A stretch of DNA of 5,604 bases from Acidimicrobiaceae bacterium (GTDB taxonomy: Bacteria > Actinomycetota > Acidimicrobiia > Acidimicrobiales > RAAP-2): contig PKZN01000083.1 in the NCBI GenBank assembly GCA_003133075.1, forward strand, positions 3,729 through 9,332. The letters run 5' to 3'. The position numbers and the translations under genes were made by a program. Shown here one piece after another: positions 1 through 5,604 of the stretch (position 1 is its first letter; the number at the start of each line of letters is the position of its first letter). The notes beneath the pieces are model-generated. The model was not told the origin of the DNA and ran no database searches. It was given only the letters and a program-made list of their open reading frames with translations.

Positions 1-1244
1 GGTCGAAGGTTGAACCACCAGTCGCCATAGTCCGCGGTCAGACCATCGAGGAGGTCGATTGCGACACCTTCTGCCTCGAGGCGCGCCCGCACGAGTTCGA
101 CGGTCGCGGCGGGGTCCTTAACTTCGGTGTTGATCTCCCCCGAGTCGGCGTAACGCTGGAAGGGACGGGCGAGTTGCGATAACGGCACCGACGCGCGGCT
201 CATGAGCTCTAACACGACGAAGGCGGTGATGATGCCCGAGTCCGCACGGTAGTTGTCGCGGTAGTAGTAGTGGCCGGAGTGTTCGCCACCGAACACCGCG
301 CCGGTCTCGGCCATGACGCCCTTGATGTAACTGTGCCCAACGCGAGTGCGCACGGCGACGCCGCCCTCTTCTTTGATGGTTTCGGGCACGGCCTTGGAGC
401 AGATGAGGTTGTAGAGGATCGTCGCACCGGGAAAGCGCTTGAGCATGACCGAGGCGACCATGGCCGTCGTCGTGGAACCGCTAATCGGCTGGGCCTTCTC
501 GTCGACCAGAAAGACGCGATCGGCGTCACCGTCAAAAGCCAGGCCGACGTCAGCGCCCGTCTCGAGGACCCGGCGTTGGAGGTCCTTCAAGTTCGCCGGA
601 TTTAAGGGATCGGCCGGGTGGTTGGGGAAGTTGCCGTCGAGCTCGGGAAAGAGGATCTCGACGTCGAAAGGTAGTCCGGCAAAGACGAGTGGTACGACGA
701 ACCCACCCATGCCGTTGGCGGTGTCGGCCACGATGCGTAGAGGTCGAAAATCCTCGACGTCGGCGAAGGAGTGAACGTGGGCAACCCATTCGTTGGTGAG
801 GTCCAAGGTCTTGTACTCCGCGAGCGCGCCGGTCGCCGGCGTCGCGTAGAACTCGTTGGTGAGAACCTCGATCTCTTTGAGCCCCGACTCCACGCCCACT
901 GGTTTCGCCCCGGCGAGACAGAGTTTGATGCCGTTGTACTTAGCCGGATTGTGCGACGCGGTGAACATGACGCCGGGCAAGTTGAGATAGCCCGAAGCGA
1001 AATAGAGAAAGTCAGTCGAGCCGAGACCGAGGTCCACGACCGCGACGCCGACCGAACGCGCGCCGCGCGCGAAGGCCTCAGAGAGGGTGACGCCCGAGGC
1101 GCGCATGTCGCGCGCCATGACGATCTCGGGTCCGTCGACGAAGGTCGCGAAGGCCGAACCGACCGCTTCGGCGAGTCGCTCGTCGAGTTGGTCCGGGTAG
1201 GTACCGCGCACGTCGTATGCCTTAAAGATCTCCGACGTGTCCAC
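1..1244 (-). CDS. manB: Phosphomannomutase/phosphoglucomutase (ManB/PMM-PGM type), 3' end cut by window
   Basis: This cytoplasmic alpha-D-phosphohexomutase interconverts hexose-6-phosphate and hexose-1-phosphate. It supplies Man-1-P for GDP-mannose or Glc-1-P for nucleotide sugars. The minus strand reads 414 codons from GTG 1244 to the left edge without a stop. Visible motifs are: N-terminal IFKAYDVRGTYP (6-17); the catalytic phosphoserine loop TASHNP (95-100, Ser97); the metal-binding loop DGDADR (238-243); and the sugar-binding loop GGEHSGH (319-325, Glu321, Ser323, His325). The reading ends at WWFNLRP, the start of the C-terminal phosphate-binding RPSNTEP-type loop, so some tens of residues of a protein of about 450 are missing. 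GTG is chosen because AGGA lies 9 bases upstream and the conserved IFKAYD motif follows at once. The nearby ATG at 1254 is in another frame and stops after ten codons. The gene lies 11 bases after the membrane-protein gene. Preference for mannose or glucose cannot be read from sequence; the symbol is used for the family. Confidence 0.95.
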   Translation of the reverse strand, partial: MDTSEIFKAYDVRGTYPDQLDERLAEAVGSAFATFVDGPEIVMARDMRASGVTLSEAFARGARSVGVAVVDLGLGSTDFLYFASGYLNLPGVMFTASHNPAKYNGIKLCLAGAKPVGVESGLKEIEVLTNEFYATPATGALAEYKTLDLTNEWVAHVHSFADVEDFRPLRIVADTANGMGGFVVPLVFAGLPFDVEILFPELDGNFPNHPADPLNPANLKDLQRRVLETGADVGLAFDGDADRVFLVDEKAQPISGSTTTAMVASVMLKRFPGATILYNLICSKAVPETIKEEGGVAVRTRVGHSYIKGVMAETGAVFGGEHSGHYYYRDNYRADSGIITAFVVLELMSRASVPLSQLARPFQRYADSGEINTEVKDPAATVELVRARLEAEGVAIDLLDGLTADYGDWWFNLR

Positions 1245-1253
1245 GAAGGTCCA

Positions 1254-1257
1254 TCCT
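1254..1257 (-). promoter_or_regulatory. Ribosome-binding site of manB, overlapping the upstream stop
   Basis: AGGA on the minus strand sits 9 bases before GTG 1244 and shares bases with the TAG stop (1258-1256) of the 799-residue membrane-protein gene. It decides the GTG start, and it means ribosomes ending the upstream gene cover the manB initiation site. This is an arrangement typical of translational coupling. Confidence 0.65.
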
Positions 1258-3655
1258 ACCGGTGGGCCCGGCGACGTCTCCTGAGCGCGAGAGCCGCAAC
1301 GATCAGTCCCGCGATCACCGTCACGTCGCTGACGATATTGCCCACACTGAGCGCCGGAGTACTGGTGTAAGAAAGCGAGACGTCCCGACTGGTGGGGATG
1401 ACGACCATCAAATTCGGGCTCACGCGGTAGGGACCGTCGGCACCGGTGACGTGCCAGCGCGGGTAGTAAGAGATCTTCACCAGCATCGGCACACCGACGC
1501 GACTGACGTGGAACGAGAGCGTCTGAAGACCCACCTTCACCTCGCTGACGTTGACCTTCGCTAATGGCGCCGAGGTCGTCATGGCGGTGATGCTCGTCGC
1601 GCGCGGCCAGTTCGCCGGCCCGCTCATCGCGCCAAAGACCGCCTGGAGTCGGGGATTGAGCCACCAGGTCTGGTTCGCCAGCAACCACGACGATTGGCTC
1701 GAGACCTCAGCGACGACATTGGGCAGGTGTTGCAGGGGCGTCACCATCGGACTGTGTTTGATGAGGTAGATGCGCCACTGGGCCCCCGGCGCGGGATAGA
1801 CCTTCGTTTTCGCGATGAGCTGTAGCTGCGGATCGGCGCTCGCCTGAGCGATCACCGACGGGCTAAAGGCCATGTAGTACTTCACGCCGAGGAGTTGGAG
1901 GTGGCGCACGCCGAGCGCCACGTCGAGTGGTCCGTAGTTAAGACCCACCTGGGGGTTACTGGGCTGGGCCGAAAGTTCGGCCTGGTCGAGGTAGTGGTAG
2001 GGCGTCGTCGGCGAGGACTCCATCAAGAGTCCTTCTTCAGAGTCAACGCAGTTGTCCGTCCAATAGGGCAGGAGCATGAGCGCTTCGGGCGTGCCGAAGA
2101 GGTTCTCTTGGGTGAAGCTGTACTCCCACATCGCGCGACCACAGCCGTAGCGCGCGGAGACCCGCTCCATGGTGTCAACGAGGTCGTGGTACTCCGCCCA
2201 GCCGGGCTTGGACTGATAGCCCGAGTAGTTGTACTGCGCCCAGACGCTTACCTGATCGCCACCGGTGTTGAGGTGGAGTTTGTTCGCGAGTGGCGTGATG
2301 AGGCCCGGCACCGTTGAAAGCAGACCGAGTAACGCCACGACGCAGGTCGCGCGATAGACGCGTCGGCTTCGCCACGCAGACTCCGGCGCAGTGTCGAGCG
2401 CGACAGCGCCAGCGACCTCGATGTCGACTGGCGCATCGTGGCGCTCGTCGGCGTCGTCGTCCTCGCGCCAAATGTTGTCGCCCGGTTCGTAGAGCTGGGC
2501 CACGTGGACCCGCGTCGGCACACGCTGCGCCCAGCGCCACGCCAGGTAGCCGACGAGCCAGCCCGCGATGAGGTGGATCGAGATGAACCAGAACGGGATG
2601 AGCCGCTGGTTCCAGATGGCGCTTTGGGGATCGACGATGAAGGCCGCCAAGGACAGCACGCTCACCGTCGCGAGCACCATCCCCAGACGGTCGCGCACGA
2701 TGAACGCGACCAACACCGCGAGAGCGGCCATGATGATGACCCACCGGTCACCGCCAGCCCCGCCGGTGGCGTTCAGCCAACCAATGGTCATCAAGTCCGC
2801 GTGGAGACCGACGATCTTCGTGTACCCGAGTGAGTCGGTGAGCGACTGCGTGGTGGCGAAGGGGAAGAGCCACCACGCAGAAAGTCCCAACGAGAGCAGC
2901 ACGGCGCCGGTCGCAAACCGCAGCGGCCTCGCGAAGTCGCCTTTGAGGAGACCTCGATCGCGCGGGTCACCGTGGCCCCGACGGGCGAAGAGCTCGAAGA
3001 GGACGACCACGGTAATCGCGCCGAGGCTGAACAACCACGGCAGGACGTGCGCGGCGAGGGTCGCGCTCAGACTGAGCGCCGCCAACCAGTAACCCCGACC
3101 GGTGCGCACGCCGCGCGCGACGAGGCCAATGGTGAGTAGCGCCAGGGCGAGCGAGAGGGAGAACGCGTACTCCCCCGCCATCGTCGAGAAGAGATTGCCG
3201 CCGTCGATCGTGAAGGATGCGTCAAAGAGAAAGGGCAGCGTCGCCAGCGCCAGGGCGATCGGCACCGGACGCGGAGCCTTAAAGAGCCGGCCCATCGTGT
3301 AGGCGGTGATCGGCATGAGCACCGAGCCGAGCACGGTCGCGAGTTTTATCGCCACCGCGAAGCCGATCACGTAGCTCGCGAAGGTCGCCAGCACGTCGGG
3401 CAGGACGAAGTAGTACGTGTAGGCGGGAATCCCGTCCAGCCACCCCGGGTACCACGGCGTGAAGTTAAAGACATTGTTGGTGGTGCGCAGGTACGCCGGC
3501 AGAGCGAGGTGCGAACCGGTGTCCCCGCCGGTGATCAAGGACGTCGAGAACAACAGATTTGGGTGCAGTTCCCAGATCGTGACGTAGATCACCGCGAGCA
3601 CCAGCAACGCGTCGAGGACGCGAATGGGCGTCCAGAACGCGCGCAGTCGTCGCAT
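1256..3655 (-). CDS. GT-C-like polytopic membrane protein, '6-pyruvoyl-tetrahydropterin synthase-related' / YfhO-like, 799 aa
   Basis: This is a large integral membrane protein of the actinobacterial group labelled '6-pyruvoyl-tetrahydropterin synthase-related' (PF10131). The label is historical, and no pterin chemistry is implied. After a basic N-terminus comes a first helix (12-29), then a loop with GGDTGSH (43-49, Asp45 and His49) where GT-C glycosyltransferases carry their catalytic acid. Further hydrophobic segments lie near 81-122, 131-148, 163-181, 189-224, 246-266, 305-342, 352-374 and 434-455. An acidic loop at 390-414 is flanked by Arg-rich, presumably cytoplasmic, stretches. Residues 456-770 form a hydrophilic, presumably extracytoplasmic domain with Cys505 and Cys536 and the family-like stretches GCGRAMWEY, LMLLPYWTDNC and GADGPYRVSPNLMVV. 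A last helix (775-791) precedes a RRRRR tail. ATG 3655 is chosen because it abuts the first helix and overlaps the upstream stop as TGATG. The open frame runs on to 3928, but that extra part is Arg-rich shadow of the CPBP gene. A role as lipid-linked-sugar transferase is inferred. Confidence 0.82.
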   Translation of the reverse strand: MRRLRAFWTPIRVLDALLVLAVIYVTIWELHPNLLFSTSLITGGDTGSHLALPAYLRTTNNVFNFTPWYPGWLDGIPAYTYYFVLPDVLATFASYVIGFAVAIKLATVLGSVLMPITAYTMGRLFKAPRPVPIALALATLPFLFDASFTIDGGNLFSTMAGEYAFSLSLALALLTIGLVARGVRTGRGYWLAALSLSATLAAHVLPWLFSLGAITVVVLFELFARRGHGDPRDRGLLKGDFARPLRFATGAVLLSLGLSAWWLFPFATTQSLTDSLGYTKIVGLHADLMTIGWLNATGGAGGDRWVIIMAALAVLVAFIVRDRLGMVLATVSVLSLAAFIVDPQSAIWNQRLIPFWFISIHLIAGWLVGYLAWRWAQRVPTRVHVAQLYEPGDNIWREDDDADERHDAPVDIEVAGAVALDTAPESAWRSRRVYRATCVVALLGLLSTVPGLITPLANKLHLNTGGDQVSVWAQYNYSGYQSKPGWAEYHDLVDTMERVSARYGCGRAMWEYSFTQENLFGTPEALMLLPYWTDNCVDSEEGLLMESSPTTPYHYLDQAELSAQPSNPQVGLNYGPLDVALGVRHLQLLGVKYYMAFSPSVIAQASADPQLQLIAKTKVYPAPGAQWRIYLIKHSPMVTPLQHLPNVVAEVSSQSSWLLANQTWWLNPRLQAVFGAMSGPANWPRATSITAMTTSAPLAKVNVSEVKVGLQTLSFHVSRVGVPMLVKISYYPRWHVTGADGPYRVSPNLMVVIPTSRDVSLSYTSTPALSVGNIVSDVTVIAGLIVAALALRRRRRAHR

Positions 3656-4377
3656 CAATGTCCCGCGCGCTGGAGGATCACCGCGACGAGGGCGGTCGCG
3701 TTGAACGAGGCGTGGGTCAGGTAACTCGGTACGAGCCGCTTCGTGCGATGGACCAGAATCGCGAGCACGACGCCCAGGGCGACGAGTCCGACGAACTGCA
3801 ACGCCTCGGCGTGCGCGAGCCCGAAGAGCACTGCGCTGACGAGGACCCCGAGGATGAGCGCGGCGCGTCGACTCATCCCCGTCGCGCCTTCGGCGATGGC
3901 GCGAAAGATGACGCCGCGAAAGAACCACTCCTCGAAGAACGGCGCGAACAGCACCGTCATGACCGCGATGGCGAGGAATCCCGCGCCGTGTGTGGCCTTA
4001 AAGAGATGGTTGACGGGATGATTGAGGCTCTTGAAGTGAAAGGGCTTGTAGGCGAGGTCGATGAGGAACTGGAACGCGACGCCGAGGACGACGTAGATCA
4101 AGTCGCTCAATTTCGGTCGCCACTGGTTGGGGAGCGTCGCGAGTCGCCCCTCGTGGTGGGCGAAGTAGATGGCTGATGAAAAGCCAATCCACAGGCCGAT
4201 CAAACCAAGCGCGTTCGCCCACCACGGTGGGTTCGCCACCTTGGAGAGGGCGTCGACGCCGCCGGGAAAGTTCGCCGCGAGCGCGCCCAGACTTTCCAGC
4301 ACCAGTGCGAGGATCTCGCCGACTAAGAATCCAATAAAACTCGCCACCACGATGGCCACGACGCGTGGTCGATTCAT
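3655..4377 (-). CDS. CPBP-family (Rce1-like) intramembrane protease or related membrane protein, 240 aa
   Basis: This multi-pass membrane protein has the three motifs of the CPBP/ABI family (PF02517). They are FFEEWFFRG with Glu149, Glu150 and Arg154; FGLAH with Phe185 and His189; and HASFN with His222 and Asn226. In Rce1-type glutamate proteases these residues form the membrane-embedded active site. Many bacterial members have no known substrate and some act as scaffolds. Hydrophobic segments lie near 5-30, 54-73, 91-110, 132-148, 172-190, 194-210 and 216-235; the 240-residue length is usual. The stop shares one base with the start of the downstream gene (TGATG), so translation is probably coupled. 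The start is uncertain. ATG 4377 has no clear ribosome-binding site. An in-frame TTG at 4404 adds nine residues and has a weak GAAAG nine bases upstream. An in-frame stop near 4420 limits any further extension. It is probably first in an operon with the GT-C-like protein and manB; its substrate is unknown. Confidence 0.88.
   Translation of the reverse strand: MNRPRVVAIVVASFIGFLVGEILALVLESLGALAANFPGGVDALSKVANPPWWANALGLIGLWIGFSSAIYFAHHEGRLATLPNQWRPKLSDLIYVVLGVAFQFLIDLAYKPFHFKSLNHPVNHLFKATHGAGFLAIAVMTVLFAPFFEEWFFRGVIFRAIAEGATGMSRRAALILGVLVSAVLFGLAHAEALQFVGLVALGVVLAILVHRTKRLVPSYLTHASFNATALVAVILQRAGH
3661..3664 (-). promoter_or_regulatory. Weak ribosome-binding site for the GT-C-like gene
   Basis: GGGA lies 5 bases before ATG 3655, inside the last codons of the CPBP gene. 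On its own it is a poor Shine-Dalgarno match. The TGATG stop/start overlap suggests re-initiation by ribosomes that have just finished the CPBP gene. Confidence 0.4.
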
Positions 4378-4426
4378 CGGAGATGCAGCGGAGAGAGGAC
4401 TCAACGGTGAACGCTTTCAACTTGAG

Positions 4427-4455
4427 GTTATGCACAGGCGCAGACGACTTGTCGC
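4427..4455 (-). promoter_or_regulatory. Candidate sigma-70-type promoter for the minus-strand operon
   Basis: On the minus strand GCGACA (4455-4450) and CATAAC (4432-4427) are separated by exactly 17 bases. Each matches 4 of 6 bases of the TTGACA and TATAAT consensus. Transcription would begin near 4419-4421, giving a leader of about 15 bases to TTG 4404 or about 43 bases to ATG 4377. It is the best-spaced pair I found in the gap upstream of the CPBP gene, but the matches are modest. Confidence 0.4.
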
Positions 4456-4462
4456 TATTCAC

Positions 4463-4475
4463 CTCTAGATTAGAG
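4463..4475. repeat. 13-bp perfect inverted repeat over the ftsH -10
   Basis: CTCTA-GAT-TAGAG is a perfect 5-bp inverted repeat with a 3-base centre. It covers the candidate -10 and ends two bases before GTG 4478. It is too short to be a convincing terminator and has no T-tract. It could be an operator half-site pair, or a chance palindrome that includes TCTAGA. Confidence 0.35.
4466..4471 (+). promoter_or_regulatory. Candidate -10 element of ftsH, placed for a leaderless mRNA
   Basis: TAGATT fits the actinobacterial TANNNT -10 pattern and ends 6 bases before GTG 4478. RNA would therefore start at or within a base or two of the start codon. No good -35 is seen at the usual distance (4443-4448 reads GACGAC). 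TTGTCG at 4449-4454 is only 11 bases away, too close. The lack of a properly spaced ribosome-binding site before GTG agrees with leaderless initiation. Confidence 0.42.
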
Positions 4476-4477
4476 AA

Positions 4478-5604
4478 GTGGCTGATGCACCAAATGATCA
4501 AAATGGGTTGAAAAAGTTCCTACCAGGCGGGGACCGGCCCATCGCGCCGCAACAGCGCCGTCGCATGATCACCATTGGGATCATCGCCTTCGTGCTCGGC
4601 ATCTTGGTCATCAACTCGCTCTATTCGCGCACCGACGTCAAAACCATCACGTACTCCAAGCTCCTCAAACAGGCCAAGGCCAACCGCGTGAACACCGCCA
4701 GCATCAATAACTCGAGCGGCGTGATCACCGGGACGTTGGACAACGGCACCAGTTACACCTCGAACGGTCCGGTCCCGGCCCTCTCCACCGAGGTCAACGC
4801 GCTGCGCACTGACAATGTTCAAGTCACCTTCGCCAACCCGTCCAGCTTGGCCGGAGAGCTCTTCCCCTACCTGATATGGATCTTGATCTTCGGTGGATTC
4901 ATGTACTACGCGAGTCGACAGGCGCGCGGTCAGATGAACGGCATGATGTCGGTTGGTCGTTCCAAGGCCAAGCAGTTCAATGAGGACCGTCCCAAGACCA
5001 CCTTCGCCGACGTCGCCGGGTACCTCGGCGTCAAACAAGAGATCAGCGAAGTGGTCGAGTTCTTAAAGAACCCCCAGCGCTATAAGAACATCGGTGCGAC
5101 GATTCCCAAGGGCATCTTGCTCGTCGGTCCCCCGGGGACGGGCAAGACGATGCTCGCGCGCGCCGTCGCCGGCGAGGCGGGCGTGCCCTTCTTCTCGGTA
5201 TCGGGTTCGGACTTCATGGAGATGTTCGTCGGCGTGGGCGCGAGCCGCGTGCGCGACCTCTTCGCCACCGCGCGCAAGCAGTCACCGGCGATCGTCTTCG
5301 TTGACGAGATCGACTCCATCGGGCGCAAGCGTGGCGCCGGCCTCGGTGGGGGCCACGACGAGCGCGAACAGACCTTGAACCAGATGCTGAGCGAGATGGA
5401 CGGCTTCGAGCCGACCGAGGGCGTGGTGGTGATCGCCGCGACCAACCGTCCCGACGTGCTGGACCCGGCACTACTGCGTCCGGGTCGCTTCGACCGACAG
5501 ATCGTCGTGCCGCTGCCCGACCTCGAAGAGCGACTGCCGATCTTGTTGATTCACGCCAAGGGTAAACCGCTCGACCCGTCGGTCGACATGACGATGGTCG
5601 CACG
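4478..5604 (+). CDS. ftsH: ATP-dependent zinc metalloprotease FtsH, N-terminal 375 residues (3' end cut by window)
   Basis: FtsH is a membrane-anchored hexameric AAA+ protease that extracts and degrades misfolded membrane proteins and short-lived regulators. From GTG 4478 the order is: a hydrophilic N-terminus (1-30); helix 1 (about 31-48); an Asn/Ser/Thr-rich extracytoplasmic domain (about 50-126); helix 2 (about 130-146); then the AAA+ module. Its motifs are the FADVAG entry, Walker A GPPGTGKT (217-224, Lys223), pore loop MFVGVG (249-254, Phe250), Walker B VFVDEID (273-279, Asp276, Glu277), the second region of homology with ATN (Asn323), and the arginine fingers in RPGRFDR (Arg337, Arg340). 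The window ends inside the AAA+ domain, so the HEXXH zinc site is not visible. GTG is the first start after an in-frame TAG at 4466-4468; the only other nearby in-frame candidate is TTG 4508. GAGAA directly before GTG is too close to be a normal ribosome-binding site. The N-terminus before helix 1 is longer than in E. coli FtsH. Confidence 0.96.
   Translation, partial: MADAPNDQNGLKKFLPGGDRPIAPQQRRRMITIGIIAFVLGILVINSLYSRTDVKTITYSKLLKQAKANRVNTASINNSSGVITGTLDNGTSYTSNGPVPALSTEVNALRTDNVQVTFANPSSLAGELFPYLIWILIFGGFMYYASRQARGQMNGMMSVGRSKAKQFNEDRPKTTFADVAGYLGVKQEISEVVEFLKNPQRYKNIGATIPKGILLVGPPGTGKTMLARAVAGEAGVPFFSVSGSDFMEMFVGVGASRVRDLFATARKQSPAIVFVDEIDSIGRKRGAGLGGGHDEREQTLNQMLSEMDGFEPTEGVVVIAATNRPDVLDPALLRPGRFDRQIVVPLPDLEERLPILLIHAKGKPLDPSVDMTMVA

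Larger units (their letters stand above)
4378..4477. other. Divergent intergenic region between the CPBP operon and ftsH
   Basis: This is the only intergenic stretch of note in the window, 100 bases long (73 if the CPBP gene starts at TTG 4404). It is visibly richer in A and T than its surroundings, especially 4405-4500. It holds the candidate back-to-back promoters and the 13-bp inverted repeat. No small gene, tRNA, riboswitch or terminator hairpin is seen in it. Confidence 0.7.

Noticed and set aside
1252..1254. ATG at 1254 as start of manB
   Set aside because: It is in a different frame and reaches TAA after ten codons. The conserved IFKAYDVRGT motif is read from GTG 1244.
1245..1255. Terminator between the GT-C-like gene and manB
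   Set aside because: The gap is 11 bases with no room for a hairpin and it contains the manB ribosome-binding site.
771..1370. A 199-residue plus-strand frame opposite manB
   Set aside because: Its composition is Arg/Glu/His-rich and motif-free, and it is antisense to conserved PMM motifs including the Ser97 loop. It is a shadow frame.
1895..2833. Several Arg-rich frames on both strands inside the GT-C-like gene
   Set aside because: They overlap the long frame with coherent membrane topology and family-like motifs. They have low-complexity composition and no start-site support.
3998..4501. A minus-strand frame starting at 4501 that spans the divergent promoter region
   Set aside because: It reads the CPBP gene in another frame, turning into Arg-rich sequence without motifs. 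The CPBP frame with EExxxR, FxxxH and HxxxN is clearly the real one.
4565..4584. Imperfect inverted repeat ATGATC...GATCAT near the start of ftsH
   Set aside because: It lies within codons for helix 1, where Ile/Met codons (ATC, ATG) readily make such a pattern. The stem is only 6 bp around an 8-base loop, with no T-tract.
4520..5038. A long open frame on the minus strand across the ftsH N-terminus
   Set aside because: It is antisense to a clear FtsH reading frame and shows no recognisable domain. High GC content commonly leaves such antisense frames open.

Overview
This is a GC-rich bacterial window with four protein genes and almost no non-coding DNA. Three genes lie head to tail on the minus strand (4377 down to 1) and one faces away on the plus strand (4478 to 5604). 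Base composition, GTG starts, a possible leaderless promoter and the protein signatures all suggest an actinobacterium. The FtsH linker AGYxGVKQEI and the large actinobacterial-type 'PTPS-related' membrane protein fit class Acidimicrobiia best. That placement is inference from remembered family signatures, not from a search. No RNA gene, insertion sequence, CRISPR array, phage gene or tandem repeat was seen.

Minus strand, in order of transcription. (1) 4377-3655: a CPBP/Rce1-type intramembrane protease or related membrane protein of about 240 residues, with all three family motifs. (2) 3655-1256: a 799-residue polytopic membrane protein of the GT-C-like '6-pyruvoyl-tetrahydropterin synthase-related' (PF10131/YfhO-like) group, with a large extracytoplasmic domain. 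Its start overlaps the previous stop as TGATG. (3) 1244 to the left edge: phosphomannomutase/phosphoglucomutase (ManB/PMM-PGM type), complete except for the last part of the C-terminal domain. It starts 11 bases after gene 2, and its ribosome-binding site overlaps that gene's stop codon. The spacing indicates one transcription unit. A plausible theme is sugar activation (Man-1-P or Glc-1-P) coupled to envelope or glycan assembly by the GT-C-like protein, with a membrane protease as first gene.

Plus strand: 4478 to the right edge encodes the N-terminal 375 residues of FtsH, the membrane-anchored AAA+ zinc protease. Both membrane helices, the periplasmic-type domain and nearly all of the AAA+ core are present. 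The zinc-protease domain lies beyond the window.

The only intergenic stretch that matters is 4378-4477, between the divergent CPBP and ftsH starts. It holds candidate back-to-back promoters and a 13-bp perfect inverted repeat over the ftsH -10. I see no clearly new system. The most interesting items are the uncharacterised GT-C-like protein in its tight operon with the CPBP protein and PMM, and the compact divergent promoter serving two membrane proteases.
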